From JAFEBO01 sp050730655 (GTDB lineage: Bacteria > Planctomycetota > Phycisphaerae > Phycisphaerales > UBA1924), in NCBI GenBank assembly GCA_050730655.1, contig JBOHNL010000005.1, forward strand, positions 558,001 to 622,000: a stretch of DNA of 64,000 nt, given 5' to 3'. Of this stretch, positions 26,926 to 35,900 are shown piece by piece. How positions within the stretch are numbered: position 1 is the stretch's first letter; each line of letters starts with the position of its first letter. The translations under genes were made by a program, and so were the position numbers. A model generated the notes under the pieces. It was not told the origin of the DNA and made no database searches. It worked only from the letters and a program-made list of their open reading frames with translations.

Positions 26926-28488
26926 ATGAAAATGCGGACAAACACGGAGAGCCACGGAGGACCACGGAGGGGGACACGGAGAAAGCAGGGAGAAGGGGTG
27001 CGTCGGGATACGGCGGCGAAGAGCGCGTGTTGGGTCGGCGTGGTCGCGGCGTTCATCGCGGGAGCCGCTCACTCGATTGGTGCGGTGGGGATTGCGGCGG
27101 GGCCGTATTACAACTCGGTGACGGGGCATCGGTATTACCGGTTGACGGGCGGAAACTGGAGCGCACTGCGGGCGTTTGCGGTTTCGATGGGCGGCGATCT
27201 TGCGACGATCAATGACGATGCGGAGAACACGTGGGTGCGCGCGAATGTGGTGGGGGGCTCGTCGAAGCCGTTCATTGGATTGAACGACGCGTCGGCGGAG
27301 GGAACGCTGGTCTGGGCGGATGGTTCGGCGAACGCGTTTCGTAAGTGGCGCGCGGGCGAGCCGCTCAACAACGCGAATAACGATTACGTCAACTTCGACG
27401 GGACGCCCGAAGGGACGTGGATGATTTCGCAGGCGAATTACACAAGCGATGCGATCATGGAGACGTCGGGACCGATTCACGTGCCGGCGGAGCAACCGAA
27501 CCTCAATGCGGCGGTCGCGGCGCAGCCAACTTCGGGTACCAGCGAGATCATCCTGTCGGCGGGCACGCATGTGCTGCTGACGACGGTCGGACTTTCCAAT
27601 GTCACCGTGCGCGGCGCGGGGCGCGACCAGACCTATCTCTGGGGCCCACCATCGCAGATCCCGGAAGTCCCCAGCGACGAGATCGCGATCCAGATGAACG
27701 GCGGCGCGCTGCTGGAGGATTTGCAACTCATCAACCGCGCGATCGCGCCGTCACTCGCGGCGGAGGTCGGCGTGAACCGGGCGCGGCGTGTTGACTTTGT
27801 TTCGTGGTCGGAGGAGACCAGCGACGACCTCGTTCAGAACAATTTCGGACAGGCCCCGACGATGATCCTCGAGAACTGCGAGCTGCGCAGCAGCGAGTTT
27901 GCGATTGATATCAACTCCGGAGCGATGCTGGTCAGCAACTGCATCTTCCGCGACCTGGGCGGCGTCGCTTTGACGAGCCAGAGTGGGACGACACTCCTGA
28001 TGTCGAACTGCGTCGTGACGCGGTGCGGACCCGGGCCGATGTTTGATTCGCCGGGAACAAAGACGATCGAGAACACGATCTTCTACGGCAACACCGGATT
28101 TATCGGTGGCGGCGTCAACACATCGGTGCGCAACAGCAATGTTCAGGCGGGGCAGCCCGGCGTGGGTAATTTTTCCGGCGATCCGCGGTTTGTGGATGCC
28201 GCGGCAAACGATTTTCGGCTGATCGCCGATTCACCGTGCATCGATCGCGGGAATGTGGTTGCGTATATGGATTGCCGGCCCCAGGAGTTGACTGATTTCG
28301 CGGGAATGATGCGCGTGGTGGATGATCCGGCGCATGCGAATGCGTTCACGATCCCGATTGATTTGGGAGCGATCGAGTTTGCTGCGTCGGCGGAAGCCTG
28401 CCCGGGCGACTTGAACCACGACGCGATGGTGGACGATGCGGACTTTCAGATCTTCCTGGTTGCGTACAACAAGTTGGTGTGTGAGTGA
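26926..28488 (+). CDS. secreted C-type-lectin-like, beta-helix protein with dockerin
   Basis: 520 residues from ATG 26926 (GGGAG upstream); the first 24 codons are an interspersed repeat, and GTG 26998, also with GGGAG upstream, is an alternative that places the signal peptide (VGVVAAFIAGAAHSIGA) nearer the N-terminus. A C-type lectin-like domain follows (YYRLTGGNWSALRAFAVSMG, GGDLATINDDAEN, WRAGEPLNNANNDYV, GTWMISQ), then a right-handed parallel beta-helix (MILENCELRSSEFAIDINSG, SNCIFRDLGG, IENTIFYGNTGF), then one dockerin repeat (CPGDLNHDAMVDDADFQIFL) ending LVCE. Likely a surface carbohydrate-binding protein. Confidence 0.88.
   Translation: MKMRTNTESHGGPRRGTRRKQGEGVRRDTAAKSACWVGVVAAFIAGAAHSIGAVGIAAGPYYNSVTGHRYYRLTGGNWSALRAFAVSMGGDLATINDDAENTWVRANVVGGSSKPFIGLNDASAEGTLVWADGSANAFRKWRAGEPLNNANNDYVNFDGTPEGTWMISQANYTSDAIMETSGPIHVPAEQPNLNAAVAAQPTSGTSEIILSAGTHVLLTTVGLSNVTVRGAGRDQTYLWGPPSQIPEVPSDEIAIQMNGGALLEDLQLINRAIAPSLAAEVGVNRARRVDFVSWSEETSDDLVQNNFGQAPTMILENCELRSSEFAIDINSGAMLVSNCIFRDLGGVALTSQSGTTLLMSNCVVTRCGPGPMFDSPGTKTIENTIFYGNTGFIGGGVNTSVRNSNVQAGQPGVGNFSGDPRFVDAAANDFRLIADSPCIDRGNVVAYMDCRPQELTDFAGMMRVVDDPAHANAFTIPIDLGAIEFAASAEACPGDLNHDAMVDDADFQIFLVAYNKLVCE
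26937..26985. repeat. ACCACGGAGG dispersed repeat, copy a
   Basis: ACACGGAGAGCCACGGAGG followed by ACCACGGAGGGGGACACGG, inside the 5' end of the lectin-dockerin open frame. Other copies at 39564-39600, 42760-42900 and 51995-52203. Confidence 0.8.
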
Positions 28489-28696
28489 GCGGGGAAGCTT
28501 GATTTTGAAATGCCGAATGCGGCTCAATTGCGAAAATGTTTCACCAGCCCGCCCACCATCCCGCTGAAGCCTCGAAACGAGCAAAAAACCCGCCCGCAAA
28601 ACTCCCACGAATACGTTGGATTTTCACTTTCCTCCAGTATGCTCGGTTCGCCGGGGCTTTCCAGCGTTGCGTCTTTCCTTTGCGGGAGTCAACATC

Positions 28697-29635
28697 ATGA
28701 GCGCGGCCCACCTTTCTCTTCGTCACCTTGTCGCCGCTGCTTCTGCCGCGGCATTCCTACTCGGCGCGGCCGCATCCGCCGCCCCCGTCTATTCCAACAA
28801 CTTCGAATCCAACACCACCGGCTTCACCTTTTCCGGCATCCTCACTGAGCTCACTCGCTTCAGTCTACCTTCCGATGGCGGCGGACTCGCCTCCGCAAAC
28901 CACTCGATGTGGCTCGGCCGCATGGGCTATGGAATCGCCAAGGCCCCCGCGAGCAAAGAGATTGTCAATCTCACCGTATCCGGTCTGGCTCCGGGCCAGT
29001 CGTACACAGTTTCCTTTGACCTGCTCGTCGGTGCATCCTGGGACGGTGCGGCAGGCGGATATGGCGGCGACGCGTGGTACTTCGCGGTCAACGGCACGCG
29101 CCTGGTCGACACGATGTTTTCAAATGGAGATCAGGGAGTCGACTACGGCGCGTACTCGCCCCAACGCTACACCGACACGAATTATGCGACCCCAAACGGT
29201 CCGGATGTCGCCGCGTTTACCGGTGCGGAGTTTCACCGAAAGGACGGCCCCGGTTACAGCGGCTACTACGGCATCTATTACTTCAGCCACGGCGCGGGAA
29301 ACCCGGTTCTGACGTTCGTCGCGTCGGGAAGCACGGCGACTTTAGAGTGGGCGCGCTACAGCCCGCTGAACGGCGGCGACAGCGGCGACGAATACTGGGC
29401 GCTCGACAACGTGATCGTGGACGGTGCCGTCGGCGCGTGCACCGGCGACATCAACAAAGACGGTTTCGTGGACGACTCCGATTTCGTCCTCTTCCTTGCC
29501 GCGTACAACATTCTGGACTGCGCGGATCCGGCAATGCCGGCCGGGTGTCCGGCGGACTTCAATCGAGATGGCGTTGTCGATGATGGGGATTTTGTTTTGT
29601 TTGTGGTGGCGTACAACGAGCTCGTATGTCCGTGA
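28697..29635 (+). CDS. secreted protein with double dockerin
   Basis: 312 residues. Signal peptide (LVAAASAAAFLLGAAASA), mature region beginning APVYSNNFESNTTGFTFSGI, a beta-sandwich of the kind seen in planctomycete surface proteins (VSGLAPGQSYTVSFDLLV, DAWYFAVNGTRLVDTMFSNG, LDNVIVDG), then two dockerin repeats, GDINKDGFVDDSDFVLFLAA and ADFNRDGVVDDGDFVLFVVA, ending ELVCP. ATG 28697 follows GCGGGAGTCAACATC. No catalytic motif seen; may be a binding or structural protein. Confidence 0.85.
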   Translation: MSAAHLSLRHLVAAASAAAFLLGAAASAAPVYSNNFESNTTGFTFSGILTELTRFSLPSDGGGLASANHSMWLGRMGYGIAKAPASKEIVNLTVSGLAPGQSYTVSFDLLVGASWDGAAGGYGGDAWYFAVNGTRLVDTMFSNGDQGVDYGAYSPQRYTDTNYATPNGPDVAAFTGAEFHRKDGPGYSGYYGIYYFSHGAGNPVLTFVASGSTATLEWARYSPLNGGDSGDEYWALDNVIVDGAVGACTGDINKDGFVDDSDFVLFLAAYNILDCADPAMPAGCPADFNRDGVVDDGDFVLFVVAYNELVCP

Positions 29636-29678
29636 TGGAAAAGTGGCGCTGCGTCCGACTCGCCAACAATCTGCGAGT

Positions 29679-30234
29679 ATGAAGCCGCGAACGTTCGATC
29701 CGCTGGATGCGCTGCTTGCCCACAATGTCTGGGCGACGCGGCTGATTTTGGAGAAGTGCCGCGGGGTGGGAGCGGAGGAATTCTGCCGCACGTTTCCGGT
29801 TGGACCGGGAGAACACGGGGGCCTGCAGGCGATTTTGAGTCACATCGTCGGAGCGATGCGTCGATGGGCGGATCGGATTGCGGCGCGCGAGGTTCGGCCG
29901 CCTCTGGAGAGTTGGCGTCGAGGCTGGGGGGACAAGGCCGCCGTACACGCCGGATGAATTGCTTTCTCTGCTTGCCGCGGCGCACGATGATTTGGCGTCG
30001 GTGATCGTGGAGATTCGTCGCGGGGGCGAGGCGGGACTTGCACGCGAGGTGGTGATCGGGGTGCCGGCCGGCGGCGGCACGCCCCACACAATTACGGCGG
30101 GCGCCGCGATCGCGAGCGCGGTCGTTCACGGGCACTATCACCGGGCGCAATGCATGAACATCCTGCGGCAGTTTGGCGTCGCGGCGGAATCGATCGACGT
30201 GATCGATTGGCAGGAGCAGGAAGAAGCTCCGTAG
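29679..30234 (+). pseudogene. DinB/YfiT-like protein, frameshifted
   Basis: Two overlapping frames together make one DinB-type four-helix protein: frame A from ATG 29679 (DPLDALLAHNVWATRLILEK, LSHIVGAMRRWADR) and frame B from about 29932 (PPYTPDELLSLLAAAHDDLA, VVHGHYHRAQCMNILRQFG). His residues in LSHIVGA and HGHYH fit the family's metal triad. The frames join at a run of six G (29926-29931): removing one G gives a continuous reading. Either a sequencing error, a slippage site or a true pseudogene. Confidence 0.8.
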
Positions 30235-30376
30235 CTGGGAGTGTGCAATCCAAATGCGAGACCGGGGTCGGGGAATGACCGGCTCGCTGCCTTCTTCACG
30301 CCGTTTGCCCAAAATTGCTGGCTCCTGCGGCGTTTACGCTCCATACTTCACGTTCGTTCGGGGCGAGGAGTTCTGC

Positions 30377-31129
30377 ATGCATTCGGTACGTTTCACGGCT
30401 GTCGCCATTTCGGGCCTGATCGCTTCCAGCGCTTCCGCCGCCATCTCGCTGGTTTCCCGCGCCAGCACAGCGCAGGAAACCTACAACGCCGGGATTCCGG
30501 AGGGTCAGCCCGGCGCCTCCTCCTACAACCACGTCAACTCCTTCACCAACTTCGGCAACAACAGCCTTTCGCTCCCCAGCAACGGCACGGTCCTCACATC
30601 CAACGTGACGACCTCGCTCATCTCTGCGACGCTCAAAGGCCGGAGCCAGGCCGGCCCGCCCGTCAACTTTTCGAATCCGTACTCGACGCTGAGCACCCAG
30701 CTGGTCGTTCGCCTCACCGTGACCAATGGCTATGCGGATCTCACGCTGCTCCTGAACGGATCCGCAACGCCCGCGCGTTTTTCTTCGAGCGCCGATCCAA
30801 GCGGTGAAAACGCCTACTTCGCCGTCCTCAACGATGCCACCAACGCAGTCATCTTTGATTCCTTCTCGCGCGGCACCATCTCGAGCGGCGGGGCCCGCTA
30901 CGTGCACGAATGGAAGAACGCAACCTGGTCCGGCACACTAGGGCCCGGCTCGTATCGCATTCTGACCGGCGCCGACGGGGACCTTGGCGAACACATCGGC
31001 CCCGGCGCGGGAGACGGCGGCGATGGAAACATGACGTCGAGGCTGGATATGGTGTTTCGCGTTCCGACGCCGGGCGGTATGGCGTTCGCCTCGATCGCCG
31101 CGCTCTTCGCGGCGCGACGCAGGCGGTAG
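30377..31129 (+). CDS. secreted PEP-CTERM-like protein, unknown
   Basis: 250 residues: signal peptide (FTAVAISGLIASSASA), a Ser/Thr/Asn-rich beta region (SLVSRASTAQETYNAG ... NMTSRLDMVFRVP) and a C-terminal anchor PTPGGMAFASIAALFAARRR, a PEP-CTERM-like signal. GCGAGGAG precedes ATG 30377. No enzymatic motif; probably a cell-surface or exopolymer-associated protein sorted by an exosortase encoded elsewhere. Confidence 0.8.
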   Translation: MHSVRFTAVAISGLIASSASAAISLVSRASTAQETYNAGIPEGQPGASSYNHVNSFTNFGNNSLSLPSNGTVLTSNVTTSLISATLKGRSQAGPPVNFSNPYSTLSTQLVVRLTVTNGYADLTLLLNGSATPARFSSSADPSGENAYFAVLNDATNAVIFDSFSRGTISSGGARYVHEWKNATWSGTLGPGSYRILTGADGDLGEHIGPGAGDGGDGNMTSRLDMVFRVPTPGGMAFASIAALFAARRRR

Positions 31130-31183
31130 CGCTCAGCCTTTACGTGTTCGTTTGCCGTGAAATGTATTTTCTACACTCGTGAC

Positions 31184-31620
31184 ATGGACACACTCGACGC
31201 CCGCATTGCGGAATCGTTTGGTCGACAGAAACTGCTTGCGACGCTTGGGGCGCGGCTGACGCGAGTCGGCGACGGTGAAGTCGAAATCGAGCTTCCATTT
31301 TCCGAATCGATTCAGCAGCAGCACGGGTTTGCGCACGCCGGAGCAATCGCGACGATCGCGGATTCGGCGTGCGGTTATGCGTGCCTCACCAAGATGTCCG
31401 AAGGTTCAGCGGTGCTGAGCGTTGAATTCAAGATCAATCTGCTGGCGCCCGCTGTAGGCGAACGATTGTCGCGAGGGCGAAGTCGGCGCGGGTCGGGAAG
31501 ACGATTGGAGTTGCGACGGCGGAGGTGTTTGCGATTAATAGTGGAAAGGCGGAAACGTTTGTTGCGATGATGCAGGCGACGATGATGAGGGTTGAGTTGC
31601 GTGGCGGGGCGGAAGGATGA
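31184..31620 (+). pseudogene. PaaI-family hotdog thioesterase, frameshifted
   Basis: Frame A from ATG 31184 encodes the hotdog start (DARIAESFGRQKLLATLGAR) and the diagnostic HGFAHAGAIATIADSACGYA and SVEFKINLLAPA. At about 31460-31465 the frame must shift for the second half (IVARAKSARVGKTIGVATAE, then MMQATMMRVELRGGAEG, stop at 31618-31620). Restoring one missing base in GGCGAACGATTGTC gives a continuous reading GERIVARAK. Members hydrolyse acyl-CoA thioesters. It lies 1.2 kb after the frameshifted DinB gene. Confidence 0.8.
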
Positions 31621-31732
31621 CCGACTCGGAAGAAAGTCACACTCACCTCTCAAAACCGAGATCACCGGCCGTCGCTTCCAAGTCCTTGGAAGCAAGTCGA
31701 GGACTACGTGACTGCCACCCCCCCGGAATCGC

Positions 31733-31795
31733 GGACGCGGAACTGGGAAGCCGTTCGGAATGCGGAATTCGCAGTGCGAAATGCAGGAGCGGTGC
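31733..31795. repeat. degenerate heptamer-family track
   Basis: Contains CGGAATGCGGAATTCGC and related CGGAAC/GGAAG units of the same 7-bp family as 47243-47424, between the thioesterase remnant and the S74 gene. Confidence 0.5.
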
Positions 31796-31999
31796 ATGCA
31801 GGTTGCTGAAAACCTGCCGCTGATCTCAACCCACGCCGATCGCCGTTTTTGGACCCGAAAACACCGGCCTGGCGCGGCGGAAGCATCTGTTTCTTCTAGT
31901 TTGGCCTCTTCTCCGCTGGTTCTCCGTTGGTTTCCTGCACTCCGTCCCTGTCAAAAACCGCTTTCTCCCGGTACGCTGCTCTTCAATCGGGAGAATGCC

Positions 32000-33616
32000 G
32001 TGAAACGTTACCTTGCTTTCCTCTTTGGCGCGTCTCTGTTCCTTTTCGTCGGCGCGCGAGCCCGCGCTCAAACCGCTTTCACGTATCAGGGGGAACTGAC
32101 CTCCGCCGGGGCGAACGTCACCGGCATCGTCGATCTGAACTTCCGACTCTTTGATGCGCCGGCCGACGGCAATTTGGTGGGTCCCGAACTCAAACGGCTC
32201 AACACGGTGGTGACGAACGGAAGGTTCACCGTGCAGCTTGATTTCGGAAACGTCTTTCTTGCCGGGCAGGCACTCTGGTTGCAGGTGGATGTGCGGAATC
32301 CGCCGGGTTCGGGGTCGTACACGACGATTCTGCCGCGGACGGCGGTGAATTCGACGCCGCTGGCGCAGGGGCTTGCAGGATTCGCGCTGTCAAGAGCCGG
32401 CCCAGAGGTGGTGGATCAGAGCCAAACAGAGTTTGTCTTTGGGGGCGCTCGATTCCTGAATATTTCCGACAATTCGCCGACTTGGCAGTCCTTCACTGCT
32501 GGAAAAACCGGCGCTCTCAAGGTGCAGTTGTTGTTCGGTGGCAACTACACAATCGCAATGTCCGTGAAGATTTACTCGGGCTTGGGAACTTCGGGAACCT
32601 TGCTCGGCATGGTCTACCTGACGGAAGGGAACGATGGATTTGCTTTCGACAACCTGCTCATCGAGGCTGGCAGGGTCTACACGCTTTCCTTCGAGGGCAG
32701 CGGCGGCCTCGGATACTTAACGACTCCAATCCCCGGCGCGACCGGCAAAGCAGGCTTCTCGAATAGCCCCTGGTGGTTCCGCACCTTTGTCACGCCGGTG
32801 GACTCGATCGATGTCATCACGCCGTTTTCGATTGAGGCGGGTAGGGTGCCATGGTCGGGCGTCATGGGCGTGCCGGCGAATGTCGCGAATTCGTTCTCGC
32901 CGTGGTCGCCCGTGTCGGCAGGGCTCGCTTTCACGGGCGGGTCTGTTGGAATTGGGACGAATTCGCCGCAGTCGAGGTTGCACGTTGCGGGCGGGAATAT
33001 GCAGATTGACACGAACACGCGGCTGCAGTTCGGCGCGCCGGGTGAGAACGGGGACACGATCTATCTCACCCGGTTCAACTACACGACGGAGCAGAGCGGC
33101 ATCCGGATGGAGCTTGGGCAGAACGGAACGGTCCCGTCGAACAACGACACGTTCATCATCACCGAATCGGGCAACACGTACTTTCAGTTCAACACGCAAT
33201 CCGGCGGGCAGGCGCTCAAGGGGGGAGGCGGATCCTGGGGAGTGTTGTCGGATGCGCGGGCGAAGCACGACATCGAGCCTTTGCAGGGCGCGCTCGATCG
33301 TCTGCTCAATCTGCATGGGCGGACGTATCTGTACAACGATCCGCATGCCGCGGGAGCGGCGCCGGGAAAGCACAACGGCTTTGTCGCTCAGGAAGTTGAG
33401 CCGTTCTTCCCGAATTGGATCGGAACGACCGGGGGCGGCCTCAAGACGCTGAACATCACAGGGTTTGAGGCGCTGACGGTGGAAGCGCTCCGGGATTTGC
33501 GGACGGAGAAGGATGCGCAGATTGAGCAGTTGGAACGGAAGCTCGGAGAAGAGGCAAAGAAGAATGCGGAACTGGAGGAGAGGTTGAGGAAGTTGGAAGA
33601 GAGAGTGGCGAAGTAG
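32000..33616 (+). CDS. secreted protein with peptidase S74 intramolecular chaperone domain
   Basis: 538 residues from GTG 32000 (GGGAG upstream). Signal peptide (YLAFLFGASLFLFVGARARA), an N-terminal TAFTYQGELTSAGANVTGIV domain found in many planctomycete surface proteins, a beta-sandwich middle (about 130-290), a GIGTNSPQSRLHV stalk segment, and the C-terminal S74 endosialidase-type chaperone (LSDARAKHDIEPLQGALDRL, GFVAQEVEPFFPNW, GFEALTVEALRDLR) followed by a coiled coil (QIEQLERKLGEEAKKNAELE). In phage tailspikes this domain drives trimerisation and then cleaves itself at the Ser of LSDAR. No phage genes are nearby, so this is a cellular use. Confidence 0.88.
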   Translation: MKRYLAFLFGASLFLFVGARARAQTAFTYQGELTSAGANVTGIVDLNFRLFDAPADGNLVGPELKRLNTVVTNGRFTVQLDFGNVFLAGQALWLQVDVRNPPGSGSYTTILPRTAVNSTPLAQGLAGFALSRAGPEVVDQSQTEFVFGGARFLNISDNSPTWQSFTAGKTGALKVQLLFGGNYTIAMSVKIYSGLGTSGTLLGMVYLTEGNDGFAFDNLLIEAGRVYTLSFEGSGGLGYLTTPIPGATGKAGFSNSPWWFRTFVTPVDSIDVITPFSIEAGRVPWSGVMGVPANVANSFSPWSPVSAGLAFTGGSVGIGTNSPQSRLHVAGGNMQIDTNTRLQFGAPGENGDTIYLTRFNYTTEQSGIRMELGQNGTVPSNNDTFIITESGNTYFQFNTQSGGQALKGGGGSWGVLSDARAKHDIEPLQGALDRLLNLHGRTYLYNDPHAAGAAPGKHNGFVAQEVEPFFPNWIGTTGGGLKTLNITGFEALTVEALRDLRTEKDAQIEQLERKLGEEAKKNAELEERLRKLEERVAK

Positions 33617-33658
33617 CGAAGGCAGATTCGCATCGCCAATCACGACGGAACGGAGGAA

Positions 33659-33686
33659 CACGGATCGCTCAAGTCCGCGATCCGTG
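33659..33686. repeat. 10-bp inverted repeat after the S74 gene
   Basis: CACGGATCGC and GCGATCCGTG are perfect complements with an 8-base loop, 42 bases after the stop codon at 33616. No T-tract follows, so it may be an mRNA end stabiliser rather than an intrinsic terminator. Confidence 0.55.
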
Positions 33687-33902
33687 ACACGTATCGTCGG
33701 GACTTTCCTGACTTGAGACATAGCCGAGATCGGTGCCCGCCGCTTTGTCGTGCGAATACCCAGGAGTAACTCCTGCACACCTTCGGCGTGCGGAGGTTTG
33801 CTACGCGCGGGTCCGGGGATGGCGCTCGGCGCAAAGGAAGCGAATCTGTCAAGATAGACATTGCCGACCGGCCTCCCGGTCTCTCGTCGACGGAGTACTG
33901 CG

Positions 33903-34637
33903 ATGACACCTTCCCCCGAAACCTCTCCATCCTCAACTCGGCCATGGTTGGTCCGCCGCCAAACTCATCTGGCGGTCTCACTCGCGATGGTTGCGGGGTA
34001 CGTAGACGGTTTCGGGCTGCTGGCATTCAACACGTTCTTGTCCTTCATGAGCGGCAACACGACGCAAACCGGCGCAAACATCGGGCGGGGTGCGTTCGGG
34101 CTAGCGCTGCCGTCGGCGGTTGCGATCGCCGGATTTCTCTTCGGGGTGTTTGTCGGCAACTTGCGAACGCCGTACCGGGGCGATCGCGCGCTGATCGTGG
34201 CGGTCGCTGCCGCGCTCGCCGCGGCATGCATCGGGCTGCACACGTCGTGGCTAACGGTGATTCCGTCACTCGGCCTGATCGCCATCGCGATGGGCGTGAT
34301 GAACACGACGTTTTCGCGCGTAGGAAACGAGCCGGTGAATCTGACGTTCGTGACGGGCGCATTAAACAAGATGGGCATGCATCTCGCGCAGGCCCTGAAG
34401 CGCCGGCCCCTGGACGATGCGCAAGGCGCGTGGGACACGCACATCGGACGTGCATTGCTGCTCACCGGAGTGTGGGCCGCGTTTCTGATCGGCGCAACGC
34501 TGGCGGGCCTCGCGACACTTCGTCTCGCGGATTGGACGCTGCTCCCGGCCGCGGGCTTTTTACTTCTGATCGCGATGACGTTTCAGTTTTCGGGAGAGCA
34601 CGCGACGGCGGGCGCAATCGGCACGCGCGTTCCCTGA
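33903..34637 (+). CDS. DUF1275 (YoaK-like) membrane protein
   Basis: 244 residues with about six hydrophobic segments. The family signature is the first helix (SLAMVAGYVDGFGLLAFNTF) followed by FMSGNTTQTGANIG; later NTTFSRVGNEPVNLTFVTGA and LLLTGVWAAFLIGATLAGLA also fit. GGAG lies before ATG 33903. Substrate and function of DUF1275 proteins are unknown. Length matches the family (about 230). Confidence 0.9.
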   Translation: MTPSPETSPSSTRPWLVRRQTHLAVSLAMVAGYVDGFGLLAFNTFLSFMSGNTTQTGANIGRGAFGLALPSAVAIAGFLFGVFVGNLRTPYRGDRALIVAVAAALAAACIGLHTSWLTVIPSLGLIAIAMGVMNTTFSRVGNEPVNLTFVTGALNKMGMHLAQALKRRPLDDAQGAWDTHIGRALLLTGVWAAFLIGATLAGLATLRLADWTLLPAAGFLLLIAMTFQFSGEHATAGAIGTRVP

Positions 34638-34669
34638 GCTCTGACGGGTAATTCCGCGCGACTTGAACC

Positions 34670-34762
34670 TCACGGGCAGAGCAGTGCGTTGTACGACTGC
34701 GCAAAGATCACGAAATCCGAGTCATCCACAACGCCGTCGTGATTCACATCGCTCGGGCAGCC
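34670..34762 (-). pseudogene. orphan dockerin fragment
   Basis: About 30 codons reading GCPSDVNHDGVVDDSDFVIF, then AQSYNALLCP and a stop. This is the end of a dockerin of the type found on six proteins here, but nothing upstream in frame continues it. The beta-propeller gene 35115-35900, same strand, ends without a dockerin 350 bp further on and may be its former N-terminal part. Confidence 0.75.
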
Positions 34763-34934
34763 CAAGTGGCGCCGCCTCCGAATCGAGTTCGAGTACGAAA
34801 GCCGCAACTTCCTCATCCACGGTCACAACGCTGCCGATTGCGATGTCATCGTCTGCTGGAAGCACAATTGGAAAGAGTGCCCGCTGCGGGTCATCGAACT
34901 CTCAAACGCAGTCAAAGAGTTAAAGGCGGCGTGA
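34758..34934 (+). pseudogene. C-terminal fragment of a CDVIVCW-type protein
   Basis: 58 codons without start: RIEFEYESRNFLIHGHNAAD, CDVIVCWKHNWKECPLRVIE, then LSNAVKELKAA and a stop. I recognise the D-VIVCW-H-W-CP--VIEL pattern from hypothetical proteins that look nuclease-like, but I cannot name the family. It abuts the dockerin fragment on the other strand; both look like debris from an insertion or rearrangement. Confidence 0.55.
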
Positions 34935-34991
34935 ACGAGGGAATTCACGTGTGCCGTTGAAGAGGAAGACGTCCAAACGGCCCGAAGCTTG

Positions 34992-35018
34992 CCGTACGAG
35001 CCCGAACGCAGTGAAGGG
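34992..35018 (+). repeat. TACGAGCCCGA dispersed repeat, copy 1
   Basis: CCGTACGAGCCCGAACGCAG followed by TGAAGGG. Identical over this length to copy 2 (37897-37923); variants at 48537-48565, 48641-48667 and 48732-48760. Confidence 0.8.
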
Positions 35019-35114
35019 TGCTTGTGCTGCCGATCTCACCGAAATTACCAGACAGCGCCCACCGCACCTGATGGGAATCTTCTCTACTGACATGTTCCGA
35101 CGATGGCGAAAACT

Positions 35115-35900
35115 TCAAGTGGCGAAGTGGATGTTGACCGTCCCGGGCAGAAATCCGAAGGCGTACGGGATGCCGCCGAGGCCGCTTCCCATCGGGAACC
35201 AGCCCGAACCGTCCCAACGCGCGACCGAGTTCACTGCCTGTCCGTTGCCGAAGCTGAAAGTAAAACCGCCTCCGATGATGATGTCGCCGCCGGGCATCGT
35301 TGCGATCGAGTGAATCGTGCCGTTCACGCCGACGCCCATGCCGGACCACACAAGGCCGTTCCAACGCGCGACGTGCTGTGCTTGTGTGCCGCCCGCGGTG
35401 ATGAATTCGCCGCCGGCAATTACATCACCGTTGTTCGCGACGTGCAGAGCGCGGACCGAATGGCTCGTGCCGCTCCCGAGTTTGGACCACGCGCCCGCGC
35501 TGAACTTGGCGATGTTGGCGGCACTGACAGTTCCCGCGCTCCCAAATTGGCCACCGGCGTAAAGATCACCATTCGGCGCGGCCGCGAGCGCGTACACCGT
35601 CCCGCCGATCCCATTGCCGAGCGCCGCCCACTGTCCTGCTGCCGGATCCCACGATGCAATATTGCTCGCGGGTACACCACCGGCGGAAGAGAATGAGCCT
35701 CCGATGACCACGCGCGCCGTCGCCGGACCCGGACCATCGGGATCCCACAAAGTCGCGGCATAGATAGGGCCGGTCGCGCCGGGGGTGCCCGAGCCCGCGA
35801 CCCAACCGGTATTGCAGAGCTGAGCGTTTGCGGCAGAACTGAAGATTGCCGCGGCAAGCGAAGCATTCAGGCAAAGGCACGGAAAGGACAGCGTTCGCAT
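35115..35900 (-). CDS. secreted beta-propeller-like protein, probably truncated
   Basis: 261 residues: signal peptide (LNASLAAAIFSSAANA), then blade-like repeats (ARVVIGGSFSSAGGVPASNI, LYAGGQFGSAGTVSAANIAK, VIAGGEFITAGGTQAQHVAR, IIIGGGFTFSFGNGQAVNSV), each with a W-x-G/ASWD turn, as in delta-60 and Kelch-like surface proteins of planctomycetes. The reading stops abruptly after NIHFAT, mid-blade, without the dockerin that such proteins usually carry. A dockerin end lies 350 bp downstream (34670-34762). GAAGGAGTGAGGA precedes the ATG. Confidence 0.75.
   Translation of the reverse strand: MRTLSFPCLCLNASLAAAIFSSAANAQLCNTGWVAGSGTPGATGPIYAATLWDPDGPGPATARVVIGGSFSSAGGVPASNIASWDPAAGQWAALGNGIGGTVYALAAAPNGDLYAGGQFGSAGTVSAANIAKFSAGAWSKLGSGTSHSVRALHVANNGDVIAGGEFITAGGTQAQHVARWNGLVWSGMGVGVNGTIHSIATMPGGDIIIGGGFTFSFGNGQAVNSVARWDGSGWFPMGSGLGGIPYAFGFLPGTVNIHFAT

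Noticed and set aside
32000..33616. Prophage tailspike
   Set aside because: Signal peptide, planctomycete-type N-terminus and absence of any phage gene around.
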